A stretch of 64,000 nt of DNA from CAVRUZ01 sp963724495 (lineage in GTDB: Bacteria > Actinomycetota > Actinomycetes > Propionibacteriales > DAIQRJ01): positions 1,503,663 through 1,567,662 of the forward strand of contig CAVRUZ010000002.1 in the NCBI GenBank assembly GCA_963724495.1. The letters are read 5' to 3'. Positions 11,401-21,285 of the stretch are shown here, piece after piece. How positions within the stretch are numbered: the first letter of the stretch is position 1; each line of letters opens with the position of its first letter. The position numbers and the translations under genes were made by a program. The notes beneath the pieces were generated by a model, which worked only from the letters and a program-made list of their open reading frames with translations, had not been told where the DNA came from and did not search any database.

Positions 11401-13141
11401 AGAAGTTGCTCGGACTGTCGGCCCGGACCGCGTCGGCGTAGGTGGTCGAGTAGTTCGCGCCAGCGATCGTCACGGTGATGTCGCTGGTGCTGCCGCGGTT
11501 GCCGAAGTCGTCGAAGGCGATGACCCGGTACTTCACGCTCGATCCAGGCGTCTGGTTGGAGTCGTCACAACTCATCGTTCGTGGTTCCCAGAACCGGTTG
11601 TCGGACACGACCGTGCAGACCGGAGTGCCGTTCACGGTGACGTAGTTGCGGTACACCTTGTAGGTCAGGTGCCGGTTGTCGCGGTCGAGCGTGCTGCTCC
11701 AGGAGATGTGCGCCGTCCCGGGCGTCAGCGACTGCACGCTGTGATGGAACGACTGGGTGCTGTAGTAGTTGCCGGCGGTGCTCGCCAGCGGCGCCGACTT
11801 GTTGGTCGACAGAGCGGCTCTTGGCGAAACGCACCAGACCCTGCTGAGCGGTGGAGTTGACGTATGGGGAACTCGCCGCCGTAGGCGACGTAGTCGCCGT
11901 TGGCGGTTCCGGTGACGCTCCAGGTGGCCTGGCCCTGGCCGGTGTAGGTGCCGACCGTCCACTTCTGGAAGAAGTGCAGCAGCGCCGGGTGCGGGTTGCC
12001 CTCGAGATTGGGGTAACCCATGTTGTCCTTGGTGATCGTGCCGACCGCCTGCTTGCCGAACGCGGTCGAATGGAAGAACGTCCAGGTCGGGCGTCGTCTG
12101 CCAGAACCCGTCGTTGTTGCCGCAGTAATGGCTGTGGCTCGCGACATACACCACATCGGCGGTGGGGAAGACGCTGTAGGTGTCGCCGTGGCAGTCCTCG
12201 ATCCAGATGATCGCCCCGGTCTCGTTGTCTGCCCGGAAGGCACCCTCGAGGTTCCCGCCCGAACCGAAGTGGTAGCCGGTGCCGTAGACACCATCGGCGT
12301 CCACAGCCAGCGAGACCATCGCCGCGTCCTCTCCGGACGCGAAGAGCGTGGGGGTCGTCGCCCACGGCACGATGGCACCCGAAGCCGGGTCGACGGCAGC
12401 CAGCCCTCGCCACGTCTGCCCGCTCACGGTCGCGAATCGGCCCGCCATCACCAGCTTGGACTTGCTGTAGTTCAGGGTCAGGGCGATGACCGGTGCACTG
12501 GCATTGGGATTGAACGGCAGGAGCTCGCCGGTGGCAACGTCAGCCGCAGCCACGAACCCGCGCGCGGCCCCGTTCACCGTGGTGAAGTCTCCGCCGAAGT
12601 ACACCGTGCTGCTCGACACCGCCAACGCTCGAACCGTCGTCTGCGCCGATGGCTTGAAGCTCGCCACCAGCGCACCCGTCGTCGCCGAGAACGCAGCGAT
12701 CCGCGATCGGACGACTCCGTTGGCTTCGGTGAACGACCCGCCCGCATAGATGGTGGACCCGTCCGGCGAGGCGGCGATGACCAGTGCCTGCGCATTGAGG
12801 GTCGGGGCCCACGACGTGATCAGGTTTCCGGTCGTGATGTCGTAGGCAAGGAGGTTCGACCGAGGGGTCGTGTTGACCCCTGGGGCAGCGCCGGCCGGGC
12901 GTGCATTGGCGAACGACCCGGCCACGTACACGGTGTTCCCCACCGTCACCTGCGACCAGACCACGCCATCGATCTGCACGGTGGGCAGCGGATCAGTCGC
13001 GACCGTCGCGGGCTCGGTGCCGCCGACCGGCTGTGAGTCCGCCTGGGCCGCCGGGATGGACACCGCGAGCAACGACGCAACCACCAGTCCTGCCGAGGCG
13101 ATGGCGCCGACGATCCGTTGGGTGTAACGGGTAACGCTCAT
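8410..13141 (-). pseudogene. Giant secreted propeller/LamG/PKD surface protein, copy 3 (frameshifted)
   Basis: I use ATG at 13141 (MSVTRYTQRIVG), which gives a clean signal peptide ending near AQADS. An upstream in-frame start at 13243 only adds a poor leader. Domains in order: propeller-like region (about residues 40-330), Fn3-like module (RVIAFDDFGNRGSTSDITV), LamG 1 (YMDNSGRIWFGVNNG, MRLYVDGKIA), LamG 2 (SLYWRLNESSG, MRLYVDGQLVG), four PKD domains (WDFGDGTSG, WDFGDGSTG twice, WNFGDGTTG) and the C-terminal beta-sandwich shared with copy 2. Frame breaks lie near 12090, 11870, 11815, 11255, 10165, 9765 and 8862. The first three are single extra bases that together restore frame. Expected length is about 1577 residues. 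This is the first gene of the tandem set. It has more LamG and PKD units than copy 2. Confidence 0.8.
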
Positions 13142-13312
13142 CTGAACCTGACCTGACTGCTCGGACACCGCTCGGGGCTGGTGGCATCTTCTGTGGATGT
13201 CGCTGTGTGACTGCTTGGTTGCTCGTGGTGCTTGTTCGTGCAATCAACTGCTGGGCGTGCGCTGCGGACGGTTGATGGAGTGGATGGAGTGGATGTGCCC
13301 TTGGGTCGCGGG

Positions 13313-14026
13313 CTAGGCGACCGATCCGGCGAAGACCGCGATCGGCAGGCTCGGCGAAGGGCTCACGGTGATCGTGGCCTCGCCGCGCTTGGACACCGGC
13401 ATGTTGAAGACGAAGACCCCCGTGGCCTTCGTGCCGGGCTTCAGTGATCCCGCGAACGGCTTGCTGGCCGGGTCGCCGAGGATCGGGATGCCAGGTGTTC
13501 CGGACTTGCCGTAGTAGGCATTGACCACGACGGTGTTCAGCGCGACATCGGTCGACCCGGTGTTGGTCAGCCTGATGGTGAGGCGGACAGCGGGTGCACT
13601 GATCTCTCCCGGGCCCTTGGCCTTGCTCTTCACCGACGTGAAGCCGACGAGGTCGACGCGGACGGAGTCGGCGACCGACGTGTCCTTGACGTCGACGGGC
13701 GCCTTCACCTCGCGACCCGGCTCGACGACTCCTGCCGGCAGCTTCTTTACTGCGACCGACGGCTTCTTCTTCGCCGGCGTCTTCGAACCCGTCGTCGGGC
13801 TCTTGGCCTTGGCCTTCTTGGTGGCGACCCCGGTGCCGCCCTTGGGGGTTGGCGTCGGCGCTGCGGAGGTAGCCGTCGGGCTCGCTGCGCTCAGCGGAGG
13901 GGGGTCGTTGCGGCCCGCGTACCAGACCGCGCCGGCGACGACCAGGCTGACACCCAGGATCGCCGCGAGCACGGCAACAAGGCGCGTCCGGCTCGTGCGT
14001 CCGGTCGGCGGGCTCAACGTGGCCAT
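13313..14026 (-). CDS. Membrane-anchored protein with Lys/Pro/Thr linker and a DUF4352-like extracellular domain
   Basis: This is a 237-residue protein of unknown function. Residues about 15-40 (LVAVLAAILGVSLVVAGAVW) form one transmembrane segment or uncleaved signal anchor. A low-complexity Ala/Thr/Lys/Pro linker follows to about residue 100. The C-terminal 130 residues look like a small beta-sandwich (VRLTIRLTNTGSTDVALNTV, then GTKATGVFVFNMPV), the pattern of DUF4352-type secreted domains. The start is ATG at 14026, because the upstream extension has no ribosome site. It lies between the surface-protein tandem and the exopolysaccharide operon on the same strand. An envelope role is inferred from topology and context only. 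About 130 bases of AT-rich sequence separate it from the operon end. Confidence 0.6.
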   Translation of the reverse strand: MATLSPPTGRTSRTRLVAVLAAILGVSLVVAGAVWYAGRNDPPPLSAASPTATSAAPTPTPKGGTGVATKKAKAKSPTTGSKTPAKKKPSVAVKKLPAGVVEPGREVKAPVDVKDTSVADSVRVDLVGFTSVKSKAKGPGEISAPAVRLTIRLTNTGSTDVALNTVVVNAYYGKSGTPGIPILGDPASKPFAGSLKPGTKATGVFVFNMPVSKRGEATITVSPSPSLPIAVFAGSVA

Positions 14027-14159
14027 GCGCGCTCTTTCACCGATGATCACAAATCATCGATGATTGGTCTTGATTCACCCATAGTGACCACGGAGAGTGG
14101 TCTCTTGGAGGAACCTACCAGAAGGATGCCCGATTTGACACGGGTTTGGTAACTCTTCG

Positions 14160-15131
14160 TTACGATTTCGTAATTCTGTCGCCCGGATTCTGACGATCAG
14201 TCACTCTGCGTAACAGTTGCCGGGAGACGATGCTCAGCCCGGCCGCAGTTCCGGTCAGCGCTGCCGACAACGGCTCCCTCGACTGAACCAGCTGCCGCCG
14301 GCCGCCGCGCGTGAGGATCTCCCATCCGGCCGGGAGCGAGCTCAGTACCCACCGCAGCATGGCTGGGACCGACAGGTGCCGCGCGGCGAACAACAGCCGG
14401 TTGCGGGTGTTGTAGAAGTAGTAGGTCTTCGACTTGCCTCGTGCCTCCGGAGCGCCCTGGGTCCCACCCACGTCGTGAACGGCAACCGCGCTCGTCTCGA
14501 CGCGCAGGCGGCCGCCAGCGCGCACGACCCGGTAGGACAGGTCGACGTCCTCCCAGTACATGAAGTACCCGTTCGCGAACCCACCGACCAGCGACCAGAG
14601 CTCTGCCGTCACCACAAGGCAGCAGCCGCTGAGCCAGGGCTCGACCTCACCGCGCGGGTGCTCTGGCCGGCGCGATTGGGAGCGGGCGATCCCCGAGGAC
14701 AGGTACAGGTGGCTCCCGGCGAACCAGACCGTGCCGTCCGGCCTCTCGATCAGTGGCGACACCAGCAGGTACGGGTCGGCAGCCACCCGGTCCACCAGCA
14801 CCTGGACCGCATCCGCATGGATCACCGCATCTGGGTTGAGCAACAGGAAGGTGTCGGCTCCTGCGTCGGTCGCACGGCGCACGCCCTCGTTCATGCCCGC
14901 ACCGAAGCCGACGTTGTCCTCCGGGCAGACCAGGAGGAATCCAGCCGTCTCGCACAACGCTGTGGCCGCTTCGCGCTCTGTCGTGGTCGTTGGATTGTCG
15001 ACCACGACCACGATGGCGTCCGGCAGTTCGCGGGCGAGGCCGACGAGATTGCTCGCGAGCAGCACGTGCGAGCCGTAGTTCACGACGACGATCGCCAGTT
15101 GGGAACGCGCCTTCGGTTGCGCCGTCGTCAT
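14160..15131 (-). CDS. Family 2 glycosyltransferase (WbbL/rhamnosyltransferase-like)
   Basis: This is a GT-A fold inverting transferase of about 323 residues. The N-terminus has the nucleotide-sugar fold LAIVVVNYGS and VVVVDN. DNVGFGAGMNEGV and TFLLLNPDAV (a DxD-equivalent region) follow, then the acceptor-side motif GGFANGYFMYWEDVDLSYR, typical of WbbL-like GT2 enzymes. It should act on the cytoplasmic face, adding a sugar to a lipid-linked repeat unit. The ATG at 15131 overlaps the stop of the preceding glycosyltransferase gene (ATGA), so translation is probably coupled. As sequenced, a +1 error in the upstream gene makes the two appear as one 666-residue reading frame. The motifs show two separate enzymes. 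Confidence 0.85.
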   Translation of the reverse strand: MTTAQPKARSQLAIVVVNYGSHVLLASNLVGLARELPDAIVVVVDNPTTTTEREAATALCETAGFLLVCPEDNVGFGAGMNEGVRRATDAGADTFLLLNPDAVIHADAVQVLVDRVAADPYLLVSPLIERPDGTVWFAGSHLYLSSGIARSQSRRPEHPRGEVEPWLSGCCLVVTAELWSLVGGFANGYFMYWEDVDLSYRVVRAGGRLRVETSAVAVHDVGGTQGAPEARGKSKTYYFYNTRNRLLFAARHLSVPAMLRWVLSSLPAGWEILTRGGRRQLVQSREPLSAALTGTAAGLSIVSRQLLRRVTDRQNPGDRITKS

Positions 15132-16151
15132 CGCGTCGTCCGCCCGCCGCGCAGCCGGATGGCCTCGCGGTACGCCGCGACGTGCGCCGCGCCGGCCGCA
15201 GTCCATTCCCGGGCATCGAGGCGCGGGCGCGGCCGCACGTTGCTCGAGCGGCTCTGTTCCAGCGCATGCTCGAGGTGTTCGGGACGGATGGGCGGCACGT
15301 AGGTGTGTACCCAGCCCGGGCCCACCTCGCCGGCCAGCTGCTCGTTGACCGAGTTGTGGGGTACGAGCACTGGACGGTCGAGCGAGAGGGCCAACAGGGC
15401 ACCGCCGGAGTTGTGCATCTCGCGGTACGGGCAGCACGACGATCTCGGCGCGACCGACCCGGTCGGCAAGCTCGTCGTCACTGATGTAGTCGAACCGAAG
15501 GGTGATGCGGTCGTCGCCGTGCGCCAGGACCGCGAGCTCGTCGGCGAGAACTGCCGGCGACGGCTTGCCTGCGATGTCGAGCCGCAGATCACACCGCTCG
15601 GGCAGGCCGATGAACGCCTTGATCAGGGTGTCGACGGCCTTGTAGGAACGGATCAGCCCGACATAGCCGAGCCGGCCGGGTTCGCTGGGCGGCACGACGA
15701 CGCCCTCGAACCAGTCGCGATAGTGACCGTGCGGTATGACCACCATCGGCTTTCCGGCGTCGGGGGTGGTGTTGTTCAGCGCGATCCGCAAGGTGGTGAC
15801 GCGGTCGAACGCTCGCAACAGCCGCCGCTCCACGGCTGAACCGCCCTCGTGCTGACTGAGGTTGTGCACGGTGCGCACCACCGCAACCCGCATGGTCGCA
15901 AGCTTGAGGAGCAACAGGACGAACAGGAGTTGGCGAACCCGGGACTTCCACGCGCTGTTCGACCGGAGGAGATGCTCCGGCCAGTGCACATGGAAGACGT
16001 CGAAGCGGGCGAGCAGCGCCCGGCGCCAGGAGAACGTGTAGAGGGTGAGACCGGGGGTCGACTTCAAGCTGCGCGCCAGCAGCACGAGATAGGGATTTGT
16101 CGTGGCACGGGGCTCCGGGAACGACTGGAGGACGGCAAGCTGACCGCTCAT
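15128..16151 (-). CDS. GT-B fold glycosyltransferase of the exopolysaccharide operon (one +1 frameshift)
   Basis: The protein is about 340 residues. The N-terminal half has FDVFHVHWPEHLLR and VVRTVHNLSQHEGG, and the C-terminal donor domain has GRLGYVGLIRSYKAVDTLI and, after the frame break, EMHNSGGALLALSLDRPVLV. This is the usual GT4-like layout, also seen in GumI-type mannosyltransferases. The reading frame breaks near 15430 at an extra base in the + strand run gtacgggcagc. The span is 1024 nt, one more than a multiple of three, so a single inserted base explains it. Start is ATG at 16151 with GGAGG just upstream. GTG at 16160 is an alternative. Donor and acceptor cannot be told from sequence. 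I think the break is a sequencing error and the gene functional. Confidence 0.75.
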
Positions 16152-16242
16152 GTCCTCCACACTCCCGCTGTGCCCACTCGCAGAGCATGCTCGTTGTCCA
16201 CCGCGTGGATCTGCCTGGACCTCTGGGTCGGTCGGGTCAGCC

Positions 16243-17614
16243 TCAGAATCGGCCCATGCCGATATAGCGCCAACCGGCGGACTTCCATCGGTCGCGGTCG
16301 AGACAGTTTCTCCCGTCGACGACGACCTTGTCGCGCACGAGACTGCCGAGAGTTCCGGGGTCGAGATCGATGAACTCGGCCCACTCGGTGAGGACCATCA
16401 CCACGTCAGCGCCGGCGATCGCGTCCTCGACGCTGGGGGCGTAGCTCAGCGTCGGAAAGAGGAGCCGGGAGTTGTCCATGGCCTTGGGGTCGTACACGCT
16501 GACCTGAGCGCCACTCAGGTGCACCTGGCCGGCGATGGTCAGCGCGGGCGAGTCGCGCACGTCGTCGGAGTTGGGCTTGAATGCCGCACCGAGTACGGCG
16601 ACCTTCCTGCCGGCGAAGGATCCCCCCACTGCGTCGAGGGCCAACTCCAGCGACACGTTCACGTCGGGACAGATTGATCTCGTCGACGTCACGCAGGATC
16701 GTCAGGTCGACACCGAGTTCCCCGGCCCGGGCCCGAAAGGCCCGGAGGTCCTTGGGCAGGCACCCGCCGCCGAATCCAATGCCTGCATTGAGGAATTGTC
16801 GTCCGATGCGGGCGTCGTGACCGAGCGCGTCGGCGAGCAGACCTACGTCGGCACCGGCCGAGTCGCAGACGTCGGCGATTGCATTGATGAAGCTGATCTT
16901 CGTGGCGAGGTAGGCATTGGCGGCCACCTTCACAAGTTCGGCGGTGGCCAGGTCCGTGACGAGGAAGGGCATCCCTTCGTCCAGGATCTCCGCATACAGC
17001 TCACGCAGCACCGGCTCGGCGCTACCGAGCGGCCGATGGGAGTCGAGGCCGAGGACGATCCGGTCCGGATGCAGGGTGTCGGCGATCGCACGCCCCTCGC
17101 GGAGGAACTCGGGGTTCCACACCAGTTCCACCTGGTCCCCCGCGGGTGACAACTCCCGGGCGAGGTCGCCGAGTCGCTTGGCCGTGCCCACGGGCACCGT
17201 CGACTTGCCCACGATGACGCATGGACCGGTCAGCAGCGGCGCAAGCTCGGTCACCACGGCGTCGACCTGGCGCAGGTCGGCGGCGTACTCGCCGCTCTTC
17301 TGCGGCGTACCGACGCCGATGAAGTGGACCGTTGCGAAGGCCGCCGCTTCGGCGTAGGAGTCGGTGAACGTGAGCCGCCCGGAGCCGATGTGCCGGAGGA
17401 CCAGTTCCTGCAACCCGGGTTCGAAGAACGGCACTTCGCCGGCACTCAGTTTGGCCAGCTTGAGTTCGTCGGTGTCGACAACGAGAACGGCGTGCCCCAG
17501 CTCGGCCATGGCGGCAGCGTGCGTGACACCCAGGTACCCAGCGCCGAACACCGTCAGCCGCGCTCCGGTCGCAGGAACCCGTTCTTGGTCGTGCATCTCC
17601 GCCAGGTTCGTCAT
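16243..17614 (-). CDS. UDP-glucose/GDP-mannose 6-dehydrogenase family protein (one +1 frameshift)
   Basis: This NAD-dependent enzyme oxidises a nucleotide sugar at C6 to the uronic acid, supplying an acidic donor for the polysaccharide. The Rossmann motif VFGAGYLGVTHAAAMAELGH lies near residue 20. VGTPQKSGEYAADL, VGKSTVPVGTA and WNPEFLREGRAI follow, then the central ELVKVAANAYLATKISFIN and the catalytic-loop signature FGGGCLPKDLRAF, whose Cys is the family nucleophile. The C-terminal domain (VLGAAFKPNSDDVRDSPAL) is in a different frame, with a break near 16670. The span leaves a remainder of +1. Length is about 456 residues, normal for the family. Its ATG overlaps the stop of the nucleotidyltransferase gene. 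UDP-glucose is the likeliest substrate but this cannot be proven here. Confidence 0.85.
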
Positions 17615-18058
17615 CCGCGTGCGACTCCCGCCTCGAGAGTGAGCCGAAGCAGCGTCGACGACGTGTGGATCGTGTAGGGGAAGTAGCAGACCTCGACTCC
17701 GACGGCATCGAAGTCGGCTTGCAGCTTCTCGCCCTTGGGGGTCCCCCGCCAGTCGTCGCCCTTGAAGATCACGTCGAAGCCCAAGTTCGCGCCACACATC
17801 GACCTTGTCGGGAACGCACTCGGCGTAGACCTCGTCGACGAACGTGATCGCCTCGACGATCGCCATGCGCTCGACGAGCGGCACGACCGGCAGACTTCCC
17901 TTCGCCAGCTGGCACTTCTCGTCAGAGACCACGCCCGCGATGAGGTAGTCACACTGACTCTTGGCGTGCTTGAGGATGTTGAGGTGGCCAACGTGGAAAA
18001 GGTCGTAGGCGCCGGGCGCGTACCCAACCCGGAGCTCCTTGGGATACCTGCGGTTCAT
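17611..18058 (-). CDS. Cytidylyltransferase-family nucleotidyltransferase (one +1 frameshift)
   Basis: This is a small enzyme of about 148 residues with the HxGH nucleotide-binding signature (YAPGAYDLFHVGHLNILKHA) near residue 15, as in glycerol-3-phosphate cytidylyltransferase and RfaE-type enzymes. After the break near 17785 (an extra G in a GGG run) it continues with DVIFKGDDWRGTPKGEK, where the KGDDW stretch matches the substrate-loop region of the family, and ends with YTIHTSSTLL. The ISSS-type ATP-contact motif of the family appears here as HTSSTL. ATG at 18058 overlaps the GT4 stop codon. It probably makes a nucleotide-activated building block for the polysaccharide. The exact substrate is unknown. 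Confidence 0.75.
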
Positions 18059-19458
18059 GCGTTCGCTCTTGTCTCGGTAGTAGCGGGGACGGGGACGGGG
18101 ACATCGGGAGGGAACGGCTGCGTTGAGGGTTGGTCAACCACTTGCGGCACGACTTCAGGGGCAGCTGCGCCTGGCGCGTCCAGCAGTGCCGATGATTCGC
18201 TGACTGGCTTGGGGATCTGGGCTGCGTCTGCCGTTGACGTTTCGGCACTCGCTCCAGCGCTGGTCCGGGCTGAGATCCGGCGCCGGCCGCTGGCAGGGGA
18301 CCGCATGGGTACCCGGTCGGCGAGATTGACCAGCAATTGTTCATACCCCAAGGCAACGTCGTCCCAACGGAAGTTCTGCGCGGCACGCAGGCGGGAGCGC
18401 GCTCCGGCCGCCGACATCGCCGCCGGCTCGAGCTCTGCCTGCTCGATCGCCTGCGTGACCTGTGCGGAAGTGGAGAAGTACGTGGCGTCGCTGTCACCGA
18501 GCACCGTGCGGTTGAACACGACGTCCCAGGCGACAACCGCCGTGCCGGCGCCCATGGCCCGGAGCAGTGACGGGTTGGTCCCACCGACGGAATGGCCGTG
18601 CAGGTAGGTCAGAGCGTTGCCGTACAGCTGGTCAAGCTGTGCCTGGTCCCAGATACCGCCCAGCAGCCGGATACGAGGATCGGTGCCGGCGGCCGCGCGG
18701 ATCTCCCGGGTGTAGGAGTCTGCATAGGGGGCGGAGCCCACGACTACCAGCGGGAGTTCGGCCGACGAGGCGCGGTACCCGCGGACGATCTCGAGCACAT
18801 GGTTCTCCGGCTCGAACCGGGCGACCACGAGGTGATAGCCCGAGGGGGTGAGACCAAGCTCGTCGATCCGGTCGGACTTCAGGTCCATCTGGATCGGCGC
18901 GCCGTAGGCGAGCAGCTCGGTCTCGACGCCGAACTCGTGGGCGTAGTAGTCAGCGATCCCAGGGGCGTCAGCGATCAGGGCGTCCGCCCAGCGCACGGAC
19001 AGGGACTCCACGGCCCGGTAATAGCGTCTGCCGGCACCGGCCCACTTCGCCCGTTGCCATTCGAGGCCGTCGACGTGGACCGCAGTGGGAAGTCCACGAG
19101 CCTTGAGCAGAGGCACGAACGGCGCGTTCGCCGCGTTGAACACGATCGCCGCGTCGTGGCGACGCGATCCGACCAGGTGGGCGGTCGACAACGCGGAGTG
19201 CACGAGCGTCTCCAACTGCTTGCTCCTCGGGGCCGGAAGATGCACGAGCTTCATGCCCAGATAGCTCTTGAGGCTCTTGTCGGCGCCACGGCAGTACACC
19301 GTGACCTCGTGGTCGCGTTCGACCAGCCGGCGGCCGATCTCCTCGACCGCGGTCTCGAAGCCTCCGTAGTGAGCCGGGACTCCTCTCGTGCCGACCATGG
19401 CGACACGCAGCGCCCGCGAGCCCGCCGTCCTGTTGCCGGGACGACGCTCAGTACGCAC
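18055..19458 (-). CDS. GT4 glycosyltransferase with DUF1972-type N-terminus
   Basis: The protein is 467 residues. The N-terminus MVGTRGVPAHYGGFETAVEE is the DUF1972 signature of Cps2T/rhamnosyltransferase-like GT4 enzymes. The middle has VHVDGLEWQRAKW, and the donor domain has HLVVARFEPENHVLEIVRGY, RLLGGIWDQ and YLHGHSVGGTNPSLLRAMGAG, the conserved EX7E-like region with G-T-N-P. Residues after about 385 form a Pro/Val/Ala-rich tail with no fold signature. Start is GTG at 19458, overlapping the end of the upstream initiating transferase by 11 nt. It should act on the cytoplasmic face on the lipid carrier primed by that enzyme. The sugar is not deducible. Confidence 0.85.
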   Translation of the reverse strand: MRTERRPGNRTAGSRALRVAMVGTRGVPAHYGGFETAVEEIGRRLVERDHEVTVYCRGADKSLKSYLGMKLVHLPAPRSKQLETLVHSALSTAHLVGSRRHDAAIVFNAANAPFVPLLKARGLPTAVHVDGLEWQRAKWAGAGRRYYRAVESLSVRWADALIADAPGIADYYAHEFGVETELLAYGAPIQMDLKSDRIDELGLTPSGYHLVVARFEPENHVLEIVRGYRASSAELPLVVVGSAPYADSYTREIRAAAGTDPRIRLLGGIWDQAQLDQLYGNALTYLHGHSVGGTNPSLLRAMGAGTAVVAWDVVFNRTVLGDSDATYFSTSAQVTQAIEQAELEPAAMSAAGARSRLRAAQNFRWDDVALGYEQLLVNLADRVPMRSPASGRRRISARTSAGASAETSTADAAQIPKPVSESSALLDAPGAAAPEVVPQVVDQPSTQPFPPDVPVPVPATTETRANA

Positions 19459-21077
19459 CCCTACCTCCGAGCACCGCGCGCAGCGTCTTCCACAGGATCT
19501 GCGCGTCCATCGAGAACGACCAGTTGTCCACGTAGCGCAGATCGAGTTGCACCGACTCCTCCCAGGGGAGGTCGGCCCGACCGCTGACCTGCCAGAGTCC
19601 GGTCATGCCGGGCCGCACGAGCAGGCGGCGCGAGACCGCGTCCTGATAGGTCTGCACTTCCGCGGGGAGCGGCGGTCGTGGTCCGACGAGGCTCATCTCG
19701 CCGTTGACGACGTTCAGCAACTGAGGCAACTCGTCGATCGAATACCGCCGGATGAAGGCGCCCACGCGGGTGACGCGGGGATCCCTGTGCATCTTGAACA
19801 TCGGGCCGTCGCGATCGGAGCCGCTGAGCAACGACTGTCGGCGATGCTTCCGCGTCGACGAACATCGAGCGCAGCTTCCAGATGCGGAACTCACCTCCAC
19901 CTTCGCCGACGCGCACCTGCCTGAAGAACACCGGTCCGCGACTCTCGAGCTTGATGGCAACGGCAGCAAGCAGCAGGACGGGTGCGATGACGATGGAGAT
20001 GACCAGGGCCGTGACTCGGTCGAGTCCGGCCTTCATCAGCAGCCTTACCTTGGAGTTCTCGGTCTCGACGTGAAGCAGCGACAGACCGACCGTCGGGCGC
20101 ATGCGCAGACGCGGTTGCAGGACCTCGACGAGGCCAGGCGAGACAATGAGCTCGGCCGGCGTGTGACCGAGTGCCCAGGACAATCGCCGGAGCGACTCAC
20201 CGGCAACCTGTCCAGGCTCGACCACGACACTGTCGATGGCGTGGTCCATGACGACCTGGGGAATGTCTGCGACAGCGCCCAGCACCGGCACGCGCCGAGC
20301 GCCGTCGGTGAAGCCGAAGGAAGAGGAGCACACCCCGACGACGTGGAAGCCGTGGTGGGCCTGCCGACGGAATCGGGCGTGCAGCCTCTCGACGGTCATG
20401 GGATCGCCGACCAGGAGCGTCCGCATCATGAACTTGCCGTTGCTTCGCGCGCGGTGCAACACGCGCCGGAACGCGTAGCGGGTCACCCAACCGGTGGCCA
20501 CCAACGGCACGGCTGCGACGAACAGGTCACGCGGGATCGTCAGGTCGCAGATGTAGGTGGCGGCCGCGCCGGTGCCGAAGGCCAGGGCCACGGATCGGAG
20601 CCAGGTCTGGTACTCCTGCACACCGTCGCCGAGCGACGTTCGGCGATAGCCACCAGCCGCAGCGGTTGCGGTCACGGTGACGCAGGCCATGGTGAACACG
20701 ATGGCCACGATCACCCCAACGGGTGGCACGGCGGCGTCGAAGAAGGGAGTGAGGACCAGGGCCGCCGCGGCGTACACGATGGTGAGCGCGAGATCGGTGA
20801 CGACAAGTGCCTTCTGGTAGCGCTTGGCCGCCCAACGCCAGCTCGTGGCGGGTTGCGACGCCTGGTACACGGGCTCGCGCACGATGTAGGGCGGGTCGAC
20901 GGTCCACGGCACGCGACTTCCGACAGCCGGTCGGCGTCGGTCGCTCAGAAGCTCGCCCGCGTTCGCGGTCGTGTCGGTCACAGGTTCTGCTGGCAACGTG
21001 TCGGGGGGAGCGCTGAGCACCGCCGCCGGCTGGATTCCGCCGTCGTCAGTCACGCTCTGTGATACCAGCGGTGCCAT
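19448..21077 (-). CDS. Exopolysaccharide polyprenyl glycosylphosphotransferase, WcaJ/CpsE type (one +1 frameshift)
   Basis: This integral membrane enzyme starts repeat-unit synthesis by moving a hexose-1-phosphate to undecaprenyl phosphate. Several transmembrane segments lie in the N-terminal half (LTIVYAAAALVLTPFFDA, GVIVAIVFTMACVTVTATAA), then a CoA-binding-like domain (MMRTLLVGDPMTVERL, VVGVCSSSF). A further membrane helix (VISIVIAPVLLLAAVAIKLE) precedes the catalytic domain: FFRQVRVGEGG, WKLRSMFVDAE, then in another frame SIDELPQLLNVVNGEMSLVG and RPGMTGLWQVSGR. The frame breaks near 19845 and the span leaves +1. I take ATG at 21077, because the upstream in-frame extension is unlike the family. 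It is the first gene of the six-gene operon, behind an AT-rich gap of about 210 bp that probably holds the promoter. Confidence 0.85.
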
Positions 21078-21285
21078 GTGCGGGAGATTACTACAGATAG
21101 TCACCAATAGGGAGTGAAAATTTGGCACTTTTCGACCGGGTTTGAGCCTTTAAACCTCTCTACATCAGATTTAGGGCGGATTCGATCACATATAGACGAC
21201 TTTTCGTCACTCGAGGCGCCAAAGCTGAACGCATAGAGTCACCAGTGCAGGAACGTTGTGTGACCAACGTCGCATCGGGCGCTGG
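21078..21285. other. AT-rich intergenic region upstream of the polysaccharide operon
   Basis: About 208 bases with clearly lower GC than the surroundings (for example the run gtgaaaatttggcacttttc near 21114). No gene is seen. It likely carries the promoter of the exopolysaccharide operon and the 3' end of the pth transcript, which also reads leftwards. Confidence 0.4.

Noticed and set aside
14160..16160. A single 666-residue bifunctional glycosyltransferase
   Set aside because: Motifs for the GT-B C-terminal domain continue in another frame up to an ATGA overlap with a complete GT2 gene; one inserted base explains the fusion.
16150..17149. Long plus-strand frames opposite the dehydrogenase gene
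   Set aside because: The minus strand encodes clear family motifs through the region; plus-strand products have no recognisable features.
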